Positions 13,922-20,867 of a stretch of DNA of 22,103 bases are shown here, in pieces. Source of the stretch: Nitrososphaerales archaeon (GTDB lineage: Archaea > Thermoproteota > Nitrososphaeria > Conexivisphaerales > UBA164). The stretch is taken from positions 12,029 to 34,131 of the forward strand of contig JAGDXK010000031.1 in assembly GCA_023256405.1 (NCBI GenBank), given 5' to 3'. How positions within the stretch are numbered: the first letter of the stretch is position 1; every line of letters begins with the position of its first letter. The notes under the pieces were generated by a model. That model did not search any database. It saw nothing but the letters and a program-made list of their open reading frames with translations, and was not told the DNA's origin. The position numbers and the translations under genes are program-made.

Positions 13922-14473
13922 ATGGAGTCTGTGAGCTCTGAGGAAGTTGAAAAGCTAGCAGAGCTTAGGTCTAAGATAGAGGAAAAACTGGAGGAGCTCA
14001 GGGAGCAGGAGCAGCTCTACACGGACCTTCTTAACGTTATAGACAGCATACTGAAGAAGGAGTCTTTCGTAAAGGCCGTCCAGATGCCAACGGAGGGCAA
14101 GAAAGAGGAGCAGGCAGAGGTCAGAGAGCTCAGGAGGCCAAAGGATGGACAGCTTCTAGGTCAGGTTATAATAACAAAGGACAGCGCGGTTATAAAGCCT
14201 CTGCCAGAGCTAAGGCTGCGGGCCGACGTACCTCCCTTTAGATCTTTCTTCATAAACAAAATACTCGAGGCGATGAAGCAGAAGGACAAATCTGAAGCAG
14301 AAGCAGGGACCCTCGAGGGCGAGGAGCTCTTTGACTACACAGTTGAAATAAAGGACGGAGAGATCCAGCAGATAGTTATAAAGAACTACAGAACACAGGC
14401 AAGGCTTAATGAGATCATTCATGCAGCTATATGGACCTTCTCCAGGATGCTTGAAAAGACGCCTCAGTCCTAA
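13922..14473 (+). CDS. Conserved archaeal protein of unknown function with N-terminal coiled coil
   Basis: A 183-aa protein. Residues 5-50 form a likely coiled coil (Leu/Glu/Lys heptads), ending in IDSILKKESFVKA. A variable acidic linker (54-70) leads to a compact domain: GQLLGQVIITKDSAVIKPLPELRL, then PPFRSFFINKILEAMKQKD, and a C-terminal part ending in ARLNEIIHAAIWTFSRMLEK. I recognise the overall pattern as a recurrent archaeal hypothetical family but know no assigned function. It follows nop10 after 44 bases, a place where a PAC2-type proteasome-assembly gene often sits in other archaea. A TATA-like ATTATATAA directly abuts the ATG, so promoter and start are uncertain. Its 3' end overlaps the convergent padR gene by 4 bases. 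Confidence 0.75.
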   Translation: MESVSSEEVEKLAELRSKIEEKLEELREQEQLYTDLLNVIDSILKKESFVKAVQMPTEGKKEEQAEVRELRRPKDGQLLGQVIITKDSAVIKPLPELRLRADVPPFRSFFINKILEAMKQKDKSEAEAGTLEGEELFDYTVEIKDGEIQQIVIKNYRTQARLNEIIHAAIWTFSRMLEKTPQS

Positions 14474-14916
14474 AGCCTCTTTATTTTCTGCAGAAGCTCA
14501 TCAAGATACTCATAAAGGGTTCTGAGCTTGTCTTCATCAAGCTCGTATAGCTTTTCATAGATGACGTTTTTTATGTTGTAGAGCTGCTCAATGACCTTTA
14601 CCCTTTCATTCGGCTGTATTTTCTTGTTGAGGAAGGAAGTAAGAACGTTTAGACCATCATCTCTGACCATCTTCCCCTTTTCTGTCAAATAATATACCCT
14701 TTTTCCGTTCTCGATCTTCTCCCCAATGAGCTCTTGGTCAAGCAGAAGCTCAAGCGTTGGATATATTATACCTGGGCTTGGCTCGTATATGCCCTTGAAC
14801 TTGGAGCTTATCTTCTTAATAATTTCGTAGCCATGTGCCTCCTTATCGTAAAGGGCATCGAGTATGAGCAGTTTTATTATTCCCTTGTTGAGAAAGTTCT
14901 TCCCGCTCTTAACCAT
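14470..14916 (-). CDS. PadR family transcriptional regulator
   Basis: A 148-aa protein with the PadR winged helix: ILDALYDKEAHGYEIIKKI, then EPSPGIIYPTLELLLDQELI (recognition helix with the SPGxxYPxL signature) and the wing YYLTEKGK. The C-terminal third is helical and should form the dimer. PadR proteins usually repress genes for stress or export and often their own gene. An AT-rich TATA-like ATTTATAGG lies about 31 bases upstream. Its target is unknown. The 3' end overlaps the convergent coiled-coil gene by 4 bases. Confidence 0.88.
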   Translation of the reverse strand: MVKSGKNFLNKGIIKLLILDALYDKEAHGYEIIKKISSKFKGIYEPSPGIIYPTLELLLDQELIGEKIENGKRVYYLTEKGKMVRDDGLNVLTSFLNKKIQPNERVKVIEQLYNIKNVIYEKLYELDEDKLRTLYEYLDELLQKIKRL

Positions 14917-14972
14917 CCTAAATACATTATGGCTAAACGCACCTATAAATTAATTTATTCCAATTTTTCAGC

Positions 14973-15302
14973 TTATGAGACCTTCGTACCGGGTGGCATT
15001 TCCTTGTCGGTGGTCAAAAGGGATAAGTCTGTATCCGTGAATGCTGCGAGGAGCATGACCTCCGAGGTGTATCCCATTATGGACTTGGGTTCCAGATTGG
15101 TGACAACTATGACCGTCTTCCCCAACAGCTTCTCAGGCTCATAAAACTTGCTTATTCCGGCAACCGCCTGTTTTGTCTCTCCGTTTGCTAGCTCAACAAC
15201 AACTCTTAGAAGCTTCTTAGATCCCTCTATTTTGTATGCTTCCTTTATCCTGCCAACCCTTATATCGAGCTTCTGAAACTCCTCAAATGGAACCCTTTCC
15301 AT
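14973..15302 (-). CDS. tRNA-binding (OB-fold) domain protein, MetRS-beta/CsaA type
   Basis: A 109-aa stand-alone EMAPII-like OB domain. FQKLDIRVGRIKEAYKI, KLLRVVVELANGETKQAVAGIS and TVIVVTNLEPKSIMGYTSEVMLLAA match the tRNA-binding domain found at the C-terminus of methionyl-tRNA synthetase and in CsaA. In archaea it can be a separate MetRS beta subunit that helps hold tRNA; a chaperone-like CsaA role is an alternative. The gene follows the DUF4443-like gene after 24 bases and is probably cotranscribed. A G-rich stretch upstream of the ATG may serve as the ribosome site. Confidence 0.88.
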   Translation of the reverse strand: MERVPFEEFQKLDIRVGRIKEAYKIEGSKKLLRVVVELANGETKQAVAGISKFYEPEKLLGKTVIVVTNLEPKSIMGYTSEVMLLAAFTDTDLSLLTTDKEMPPGTKVS

Positions 15303-15326
15303 GGGAGATAGAGAACCATCCCCCTC

Positions 15327-15929
15327 TTAAATCCTTATCTTAGCTTTAGCCTTCTCCAGGAGGAGCAAGCCGGCAGCATAGGCGCCTCTTTCCGAGTCGA
15401 TCTCGTTGTCTCCCCACGCAACAATAACCACATCGTCATCGTGAAGCTCCCCGGCAGCCTTCCTTATGCTGCTATCTATCTCAGGGTATTTGTCAGTGAC
15501 GCAGTCCAGGGATGGAAAACAGAGCTTATCGTTCTGATACGTCAGTATCATTGCACCGGCAGCTCCATACCTTATAGCCTCATCCCTTTCCTCCAGACCC
15601 TTAACGACTTTATCGGCAGCCTTCCTTACAACTATCCCAAAGGCCCCCTTGTAGTCAGCAAGCTGTATTCTTCCAAGCGGCCTTATGACATTCCTCAGCT
15701 CATTCAGTAGCTCCCTGCCCTTCTCGCTTAAAGAAGTCCCCATCCTTGAGGTTCTGATGTATTTTCTTTCCTCCAGCTTTCTAATTATCTTTCTTATGTA
15801 TCCCTCTCCGACACCCAGCTTATTGGACAGAGTTTTTCTGCCCATGCTTTTAGATTCGAGGATAAAGAGAGCTCTAAGGGTATCTACGAGCTCCACTTTT
15901 TCTTCAAACGTTTTCGTTCGAGCTGACAA
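15327..15929 (-). CDS. Winged-helix protein with DUF4443-like C-terminal domain
   Basis: A 200-aa protein. The N-terminal half is a winged helix (MGRKTLSNKLGVGEGYIRKIIRKLEERKYI, then a wing and SEKGRELL). The C-terminal half has the pattern I associate with the archaeal DUF4443 family: DYKGAFGIVVRKAADKVVKGLEERD, GAAGAMILTY and DDVVIVAWGDNE. This family is uncharacterised; the C-terminal domain probably senses a ligand. The start is TTG (15927-15929), supported by a TATA box 25 bases upstream, which implies a leaderless mRNA. It is followed by the tRNA-binding protein gene. Confidence 0.7.
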   Translation of the reverse strand: MSARTKTFEEKVELVDTLRALFILESKSMGRKTLSNKLGVGEGYIRKIIRKLEERKYIRTSRMGTSLSEKGRELLNELRNVIRPLGRIQLADYKGAFGIVVRKAADKVVKGLEERDEAIRYGAAGAMILTYQNDKLCFPSLDCVTDKYPEIDSSIRKAAGELHDDDVVIVAWGDNEIDSERGAYAAGLLLLEKAKAKIRI

Positions 15930-15949
15930 CGTTCCTATTTTTATTTTAG

Positions 15950-15958
15950 TTATATTTA
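15950..15958 (-). promoter_or_regulatory. TATA box for the DUF4443-like gene
   Basis: The minus strand reads TAAATATAA, centred 25 bases before the TTG start. Confidence 0.5.
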
Positions 15959-15971
15959 GATTTTAAATTTA

Positions 15972-16787
15972 TTAAGCTAACAAATGACCGTCAAAAATTC
16001 TTCCAACCTTCTCGGCTACGGTTGGGCTCTTCATGTAGATTCCCATAATGAACTCCTTTTCCTCACGGGGGCTTCTGATCTCAAAAAGGACATCCTCGAA
16101 GTCTATGAGCGCAAACGTCCGCGGAACTCTGCCGGTCTTAAGCGAGCCAGCCGATCGAAGGATCGAAATCTCCTCCACTAGAGACATTTCTCCTAATCTG
16201 TTCACGTCCTTCTCAAGGGCGCCCATGACGCTTTCATCCACAACGGCCCTGACTACGACCCCGTTCTTTGAAGAGTCAACAATCTGATGCAGAAGGTCCA
16301 GATCATCAAAGGACAGGGCTACCCCTACATAAGCCTTGGCGCTCCTTATGCTTTCCAACAGGTATTTTTTAAATGAGGTCCTGTCAGGAAATATCCTGAC
16401 TGGCTGAATGTTTGAAAGACCCACCATGCTCTCCAAGCTCCTCAGAAGGAACGCGTTAAGCTTTACGTTTTCTGAGTTCTTAATCAGCTCATCCAGCCTT
16501 ATAATTTCATCCAGATTGCTCATCCATTCCTTCGTTCTTTCAACTGCGTTGAGGACAAAGTATCCTGTGAACGTGAGCCTGTATTTTCCATCCTCACCAA
16601 GGATAAGTCCTTCCTTTTTCAGCTCTCTGAGGATATAATAATAAGTTCTTCTCTTGATGCCCAGCCTTGAGGCTATTACAGAGGCGCTTTCGCTGCTTCT
16701 TGAGAGCTCTTGAAGAAACTCTATAACCTTCGGTTTAGAAAGCAGACGATGAATGGTTCTGAGCTTGTACCTGAGAAGCTCCTCCAT
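15972..16787 (-). CDS. Winged-helix regulator with TrmB-like sensor domain
   Basis: A 271-aa protein. After a helical start, ASVIASRLGIKRRTYYYILRELKKEGLI is a clear winged-helix recognition unit. The middle is helical. The C-terminal domain (about 125-271) resembles the PLD-like sensor of TrmB-type regulators: FKKYLLESIRSAKAYVGVALSFDDLDLL, VVVRAVVDESVMG, and FALIDFEDVLFEI. No HxK catalytic motif is seen. The target is unknown. A TATA-like TTAAATTA lies about 29 bases before the ATG, and an imperfect 16-base palindrome lies further upstream. It resembles the 3630-4370 regulator in build but is not a recent copy. Confidence 0.7.
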   Translation of the reverse strand: MEELLRYKLRTIHRLLSKPKVIEFLQELSRSSESASVIASRLGIKRRTYYYILRELKKEGLILGEDGKYRLTFTGYFVLNAVERTKEWMSNLDEIIRLDELIKNSENVKLNAFLLRSLESMVGLSNIQPVRIFPDRTSFKKYLLESIRSAKAYVGVALSFDDLDLLHQIVDSSKNGVVVRAVVDESVMGALEKDVNRLGEMSLVEEISILRSAGSLKTGRVPRTFALIDFEDVLFEIRSPREEKEFIMGIYMKSPTVAEKVGRIFDGHLLA

Positions 16788-16842
16788 TACACATGGATTT
16801 ACGAACAGGCGCTAATTTAACCTTTATTATCCAAGATAGCAG

Positions 16843-16858
16843 TTTGGGTTAACTCAAA
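16843..16858. promoter_or_regulatory. Imperfect palindrome upstream of the TrmB-like regulator
   Basis: TTTGGGTTAACTCAAA is a 16-base palindrome with one mismatched pair. It lies about 55-70 bases before the ATG at 16787, upstream of the TATA-like box, a position that suits an activator or autoregulatory site. It also sits just past the stop of the upstream small winged-helix gene. Confidence 0.3.
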
Positions 16859-16867
16859 ACGAGCGCT

Positions 16868-17107
16868 TCAGAAGTCAAACTCACCAATGACCTCAGAGGA
16901 GCCGCTCATGAGCTCTATTCTTTTTCTTCCCTTTCCAATTTCGTACACGCGCACCAGCCCGAGGATCTCGAGGTCAAGCAGCTCGTTAAAAAGCTTCTTG
17001 GTCGTTATGTCTGGGTACTTCGGCTGTAGCTTCTGTATCAGCTCGTCATCAGTTACGACCTTCTCCTTTTTGAGAAGCTCCACTATTGCGTTCCTCAGGG
17101 GAAGCAT
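16868..17107 (-). CDS. Small winged-helix protein
   Basis: A 79-aa protein that is almost wholly one winged helix: LRNAIVELLKKEKVVTDDELIQKLQ, then TTKKLFNELLDLEILGLVRV and a basic wing IGKGRKRIEL. It is probably a DNA-binding protein; similar short archaeal proteins are uncharacterised. A TATA box CTTTATAC on the minus strand is centred 26 bases before the ATG, so the mRNA should be leaderless. It is divergent from the PadR-ABC operon and shares an upstream region with two copies of the operator candidate, so it could be co-regulated. Confidence 0.68.
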   Translation of the reverse strand: MLPLRNAIVELLKKEKVVTDDELIQKLQPKYPDITTKKLFNELLDLEILGLVRVYEIGKGRKRIELMSGSSEVIGEFDF

Positions 17108-17128
17108 GTTTTTTCTATGCTGTGCTTA

Positions 17129-17136
17129 GTATAAAG
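17129..17136 (-). promoter_or_regulatory. TATA box for the small winged-helix gene
   Basis: CTTTATAC on the minus strand, centred 26 bases before the ATG at 17107. Confidence 0.5.
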
Positions 17137-17154
17137 CTATTTTTCAAAAAGCAA

Positions 17155-17197
17155 AAGTCGATAAAGATTTTTATATTTAGAAATCGATAACGATTTC
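17155..17197 (+). promoter_or_regulatory. Duplicated palindromic operator around the TATA box of the PadR-ABC operon
   Basis: The right copy GAAATCG-ATAA-CGATTTC (17180-17197) is a perfect 7-4-7 palindrome lying between the TATA box and the start codon. The left copy AAGTCGATAAAGATTT (17155-17170) matches the core of the right copy at 14 of 16 positions and is offset by 26 bases. The TATA box TTTTTATATTT (17168-17178) lies between them and is centred 26 bases before the ATG. A bound dimer would block TBP or polymerase, so autorepression by the PadR encoded next is the simplest idea. Confidence 0.6.
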
Positions 17198-17198
17198 G

Positions 17199-17618
17199 AT
17201 GTGGAGCCTGCTGTTTTACAAGTACAGGTTCAGGAAGCTGGGAGGCCTGCGATTTCTGATACTCCTTATACTAGCGCATGGAGAGAGGACCGGATCTGAA
17301 ATAATGAAAGAGATCGAAAGGCTCTCGCTTGGATTCTGGAGGCCATCCCCAGGAACCCTCTATCCAGCACTTTATAAGCTCATGAAGGATGGATACATAA
17401 AGAGGCTTGATGATGGAAGGTACACACTTACAGAAAAAGGAAAGGAGGAGCTAAAGGGCATTGAGCCGTTAACAGCTGAAAGCTTTAGCGTTGAACACGT
17501 GCTGGATATCTTTGAGAGTTATATCTACTATCTTAAGGACGTTGATAAGAAGGAGCTTGAGAAGCACAAGGATAAAATCATACGTATTTCAGAGGAGCTT
17601 AGGGGTCTTATCTCATGA
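17199..17618 (+). CDS. PadR family regulator of the adjacent ABC exporter
   Basis: A 139-aa protein. The winged helix is LRFLILLILAHGERTGSEIMKEI, then RPSPGTLYPALYKLMKDGYI with the SPGxLYPxL signature and YTLTEKGKEEL in the wing. The C-terminal helices should dimerise. The ATG lies 26 bases after the TATA centre (leaderless). Its stop overlaps the ATPase start by 4 bases (ATGA). PadR proteins of the LmrR type bind drugs and repress a linked exporter, which fits this operon. The nearby duplicated palindrome is the likely binding site. Confidence 0.9.
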   Translation: MWSLLFYKYRFRKLGGLRFLILLILAHGERTGSEIMKEIERLSLGFWRPSPGTLYPALYKLMKDGYIKRLDDGRYTLTEKGKEELKGIEPLTAESFSVEHVLDIFESYIYYLKDVDKKELEKHKDKIIRISEELRGLIS

Positions 17619-18619
17619 GCGAGAGCGTTATAATTGTAAATAATCTGACCAAGGTTTATCCAGGAGGAGTGCTGGCCGTCGATCACATAAGCTTTGAAGT
17701 AAAGGAGGGCGAGATATTTGCCCTGCTGGGCCCGAATGGGGCCGGCAAGAGCACTACCATCGGAATGCTGACAACAGCGCTCAGGCCAACTGAAGGGGAA
17801 GCATACGTTGGGGGCTTCAGCGTGACACGGGAGCCCGCTAAGGTCAGGTCTATAATAGGAGTTGTGCCGCAGGAGTTCTCAGCTGATGAAGATCTAACAG
17901 CATGGGAGAATATAACTCTAATAGGCTATCTATACGGTCTCCCGCGCGATGAAGTGAAGCGGAGAGCGGAGGAACTCCTGCAGATGGTAGGCCTATATGG
18001 GGTTAAGGACAAGAAGGTGGAGACCTTCTCGGGTGGCATGAGAAGAAGGCTCGAGATAGCAATGGGGTTAATTAACAGACCGCGAGTCCTTTTCCTGGAC
18101 GAGCCAACTCTCGGCCTTGACGTTCAGACAAGGGCCGCCATATGGGAGTATGTGCTGAAGCTGAAAAAGGACTACAACATGACAATATTTTTAACGACCC
18201 ACTATCTCGAGGAGGCTGACTCATATGGAGACAGGGTTGCTATAATTGACAGGGGCAGGATACTGGTTATTGGGCGACCTGATGAGCTAAAGAAGAGCGT
18301 AACCTGGGATACTGTGGAAGTTGAAGTTACGGGCCCTGAGGATACAATAAGGAAGGCGCTCAGCGGCATTCGACAGATCAAGGAGTTCACTTTCGTAGAT
18401 GGGAGGCTTGTGGTGAAGGTCTCTGATGGCCCATTGGCGATACCCCAGATAGTAAACGCTTTGAGCTCCATGGGGCTTGAGGTCAGGAAGCTTTCAATGA
18501 GCAGGCCTACCCTAGATGAAGTTTACATGCACTACACTGGGAGGAGCATGAGGGAGGAGTTCATATCAAAGGAGGAGGCATTTGCCATGAGAAGAACACT
18601 CAGGAGGGCGAGATCATGA
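17615..18619 (+). CDS. ABC exporter ATP-binding protein (DrrA-like)
   Basis: A 334-aa ATPase. Walker A is GPNGAGKST (39-47), the Q-loop Gln is at 86, the signature FSGGMRRRLE is near 138-147, Walker B LFLDEPTLGLD is near 159-169, and the switch His is H196 (TTHYLEEAD). A C-terminal regulatory region of about 110 residues, with a DEVYMHYTGRSMRE tail, is typical of the DrrA/multidrug-type subfamily. The ATPase powers export by the downstream permease. The substrate is not known; drug, lipid or toxic metabolite export are all possible. Start and stop both overlap neighbours by 4 bases. Confidence 0.94.
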   Translation: MSESVIIVNNLTKVYPGGVLAVDHISFEVKEGEIFALLGPNGAGKSTTIGMLTTALRPTEGEAYVGGFSVTREPAKVRSIIGVVPQEFSADEDLTAWENITLIGYLYGLPRDEVKRRAEELLQMVGLYGVKDKKVETFSGGMRRRLEIAMGLINRPRVLFLDEPTLGLDVQTRAAIWEYVLKLKKDYNMTIFLTTHYLEEADSYGDRVAIIDRGRILVIGRPDELKKSVTWDTVEVEVTGPEDTIRKALSGIRQIKEFTFVDGRLVVKVSDGPLAIPQIVNALSSMGLEVRKLSMSRPTLDEVYMHYTGRSMREEFISKEEAFAMRRTLRRARS

Positions 18620-19488
18620 GCAAAATTAAGACCCCTCATCTTCATGGGCTATGGGCTCTAACCAACAGGGAGCTGAAGAAGTGGTACAAGGAGCCAGTAA
18701 TTCTAATTCTCAGTCTGATTCAGCCAATACTCTGGATAGGCATCTTTGGAAAGGCTATGAACTTGGCTAACATGTTCCAGGGGGCCTCTATTTCGATACC
18801 GGGGCTCACAATCCCGAGGCAGATCATAGACCAGATAGGAAACCTTGTGTTAAAGGAGACCTTCGGAACCACCGATTACTTTTCATTCCTCGCTGTCGGC
18901 ATGCTGAGCTTCATAGTCCTGTTCACTTCAATGAGCAGCGGCATGACAATCGTATGGGACAGAAGGCTTGGCTTTCTTGGAAAGCTTCTTACCACGCCGG
19001 TGCCCCGCGGATCGATAATAATATCCAAGGTGCTTGCTTCAATAATCAAATCTCTGGCTCAAGCAACGATAGTGCTTCTAATAGGGGTTCTCCTGGGTCT
19101 AAGGTTCAGCTTTTCCATAGCCATGCCTGCCGCATTTCTTCTAATGTACCTCACGTTGTTCCTGCTCTCATTTGGGTTCTCATCACTGTTTCTTATGCTG
19201 GCGCTCAGGTCCACCAGGTGGGAGACCCAGATGGCCATAATGAACTTGCTGAACATGCCTCTGCTGTTTTCAAGCAACTCCTTCTATCCAATATCCTATA
19301 TGCCGTGGTGGCTTAAGCCCATAGCTCTTGCAAATCCATTGACCTATGCTAACGCAATAACCAGATGGGCACTTATTGGAGTAACCCCCGGCGTCAGCAT
19401 TATGGTCGCTTTTGCCTACCTTGTTGCGTTCGCTATGTTATTCGCGGCCCTAGGCATAACGCTCTCATGGAGGTTTCTTTCCCTCTGA
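18616..19488 (+). CDS. ABC-2 type permease
   Basis: A 290-aa inner-membrane partner of the ATPase. It shows six hydrophobic segments, the first at about 28-48 after REL.KWYKEP. The ABC-2 signature is present: DRRLGFLGKLLTTPVPRGSIIISK in the cytoplasmic loop after segment two. A long outer loop after the first segment (about 55-85) is typical. YPISYMPWWLKPIALANPLTY near the C-terminus is the usual last-loop motif of DrrB-like proteins. It ends the operon; AT-rich sequence follows. Confidence 0.9.
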   Translation: MSKIKTPHLHGLWALTNRELKKWYKEPVILILSLIQPILWIGIFGKAMNLANMFQGASISIPGLTIPRQIIDQIGNLVLKETFGTTDYFSFLAVGMLSFIVLFTSMSSGMTIVWDRRLGFLGKLLTTPVPRGSIIISKVLASIIKSLAQATIVLLIGVLLGLRFSFSIAMPAAFLLMYLTLFLLSFGFSSLFLMLALRSTRWETQMAIMNLLNMPLLFSSNSFYPISYMPWWLKPIALANPLTYANAITRWALIGVTPGVSIMVAFAYLVAFAMLFAALGITLSWRFLSL

Positions 19489-19509
19489 TGCAATATATCA
19501 AATTTAATA

Positions 19510-20307
19510 TTATAGAGTCTTAGGATAGTAAATGCCCTTTAGATAGTTCTTGATGGCTTCAAAGTAGATGTCTTCGTTATAACTAACAGAAAGGTCAACC
19601 TCTAAGTCTTCCTCCACTACAAGGTCGTCCAGTCCCCTTATCAGAACTATGGGCCTGCTTTCGCCGGCCTCACCCATAAGCGGCTGAGCCATTGTGGCGA
19701 GCTGATCGGCTATGGCCCTCCTAGTGACCTTCAGCTTTTTACCAAAGAGATCCACCGAGCCCCTTTCATCTATCAGAGGAATGATGCCGCTGTAACCAAT
19801 AGCTATTCCAGTTGTGCCCTTTCTTGTTGGGTAAATTCTGCTGTCGCTGATTATGACCCCCACCCTTGCTCCGTACATGTCAAGAATTCCAAGCCTTATC
19901 CTTAGAGCAGACCTGTTTGGGTCTTGAGGATACAGGACCACATAGCCTTCCCTGATGTTTGACTTGTCTATTCCGGCATTTGGCTGAAGAATCCCCCTTA
20001 CGCTCGCCATAAATATTCCGGCAAAGCTAGGCGCAACGAACTCGCTCTCCCTTAATACAAGCTCTGCTATTCTGGGATCTCCGCCGTTGGCCTTGGCCAG
20101 CTCAATAGCCTCGTCAGATGGAACGACCCTGTCCAGCCTGTAGATCCTGCCCTCGGAGATAGCAACGTACTTCCCGGAAATCACCAGTATATCGCCGTTC
20201 TTTGGCCTTCTGTCAATCCTCCTGTAAAAACTAGCAACTGCGGAAAGGATGTCAAACCTTCTGCTAGCTCTTTTCATTCTGCACGAGAGAAGCTCCACCT
20301 TTAGCAT
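19510..20307 (-). CDS. cofE: Coenzyme F420-0:L-glutamate ligase-like protein
   Basis: About 265 aa. CofE adds glutamate residues to F420-0 with GTP. Family motifs appear in order: GDILVISGKYVAISEGR, PNAGIDKSNI, GYVVLYPQDPNRSALRIR, VGVIISDSRIYPTRKGTTGIAIG, and LKVTRRAIADQLATMAQPLMGE, then IVLIRG. The frame is open to TTG 20325, but a TATA box TTAAATA (20330-20336) lies exactly 26 bases before ATG 20307, and MLKVELL then fits the usual MxVEVxP start of the family, so I prefer the shorter start. It implies that this archaeon uses F420 or a related cofactor; no other F420 gene is in the window. The ACT-domain gene lies just upstream on the same strand. Confidence 0.85.
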   Translation of the reverse strand: MLKVELLSCRMKRASRRFDILSAVASFYRRIDRRPKNGDILVISGKYVAISEGRIYRLDRVVPSDEAIELAKANGGDPRIAELVLRESEFVAPSFAGIFMASVRGILQPNAGIDKSNIREGYVVLYPQDPNRSALRIRLGILDMYGARVGVIISDSRIYPTRKGTTGIAIGYSGIIPLIDERGSVDLFGKKLKVTRRAIADQLATMAQPLMGEAGESRPIVLIRGLDDLVVEEDLEVDLSVSYNEDIYFEAIKNYLKGIYYPKTL

Positions 20308-20329
20308 AGAATGAAGAGAGCTCAAAGGC

Positions 20330-20336
20330 TTAAATA
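20330..20336 (-). promoter_or_regulatory. TATA box for cofE
   Basis: TTAAATA, centred at 20333, 26 bases before ATG 20307. It overlaps the short gap after the ACT gene, so cofE probably has its own promoter besides any readthrough. Confidence 0.5.
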
Positions 20337-20347
20337 CTTAAAGCCTA

Positions 20348-20635
20348 TCATATTCTGTGCATGTATTTAAATATGTCTTCGTGCTGTGCAACAACCTGAA
20401 CTCCAAGCTCCTCAGCCTTCTCCTTCAGTGCCTCCTGAAGCTTAACGAGTGGCGTTCTTGAGGAATCTATTTCTGCTAAAAGTACCATTACGAAAAGGTC
20501 CCTCATCTGCGTTGATGAAAGATCCACGATGTTTGCGCCCATAGAAGCCAGCAGCGACGAGATCCCTGCAACTATGCCTATCCTATCCTTCCCGATGACC
20601 GTTATTACTATCCGTTCAAGCCCGCCTTGGCTCAT
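20348..20635 (-). CDS. ACT-domain protein, UPF0237 type
   Basis: A 95-aa single ACT domain. IVITVIGKDRIGIVAGISSLLASMGANIVDLSSTQ is the classic ACT start with the DRxGIVAxIxxxLAxxGxNI core, and FVMVLLAEID forms the next strand. Such stand-alone ACT proteins bind amino acids or other small ligands, and the UPF0237 group is of unknown function. The promoter has a TATA box and a palindrome between it and the expected transcription start. It is followed after 40 bases by cofE (using its ATG start). Confidence 0.9.
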   Translation of the reverse strand: MSQGGLERIVITVIGKDRIGIVAGISSLLASMGANIVDLSSTQMRDLFVMVLLAEIDSSRTPLVKLQEALKEKAEELGVQVVAQHEDIFKYMHRI

Positions 20636-20647
20636 ACGACAATCAAG

Positions 20648-20672
20648 GTTCGGACCCGAACTGATTTATAGG
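20648..20672 (-). promoter_or_regulatory. Promoter with palindromic operator for the ACT gene
   Basis: On the minus strand, CCTATAAATC (20663-20672) is the TATA box. The perfect palindrome GTTCGG-AC-CCGAAC (20648-20661) follows directly, between TATA and the expected transcription start near 20641. This is the usual place for a repressor in archaea. Confidence 0.5.
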
Positions 20673-20809
20673 TTTTCGCTAAAGCGGAAGGAGATCATCT
20701 CAGTTTACGAAAATAGCGCTCAGGGGCCTCAATAGAGCTCTCATTAATGCTTATATTGAATATTTGCATTGCACTTTCGGCATCAGAAAAGCATCCGTAG
20801 CAAAAACTT

Positions 20810-20820
20810 CACAAATTGTG
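20810..20820. promoter_or_regulatory. Small palindrome upstream of the thioredoxin promoter
   Basis: CACAA-A-TTGTG lies about 20 bases upstream of the TATA-like box of the thioredoxin operon. It could be a regulator site; an 11-base palindrome in AT-rich DNA may also be chance. Confidence 0.25.
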
Positions 20821-20839
20821 GAAAAATGTTTAGTAATGC

Positions 20840-20847
20840 TTAAAAAA
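20840..20847 (+). promoter_or_regulatory. TATA-like box for the thioredoxin-PDO operon
   Basis: TTAAAAAA, centred about 25 bases before the ATG at 20868, implying a leaderless mRNA. Confidence 0.45.
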
Positions 20848-20867
20848 ATTTACATTTATCAAAAATT

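Noticed and set aside
14470..17618. Defence island or toxin-antitoxin system among the small regulators
   Set aside because: No nuclease, toxin or effector domain accompanies the winged-helix genes; they read as ordinary regulators.
20529..20735. Plus-strand 68-codon frame over the ACT gene start
   Set aside because: It is antisense to the ACT domain and its promoter, with no recognisable protein features.
20636..20867. Search for a tRNA or small RNA in the 232-base gap before thioredoxin
   Set aside because: No cloverleaf, TTCRA loop or C/D-box order was found; only promoters and short palindromes.
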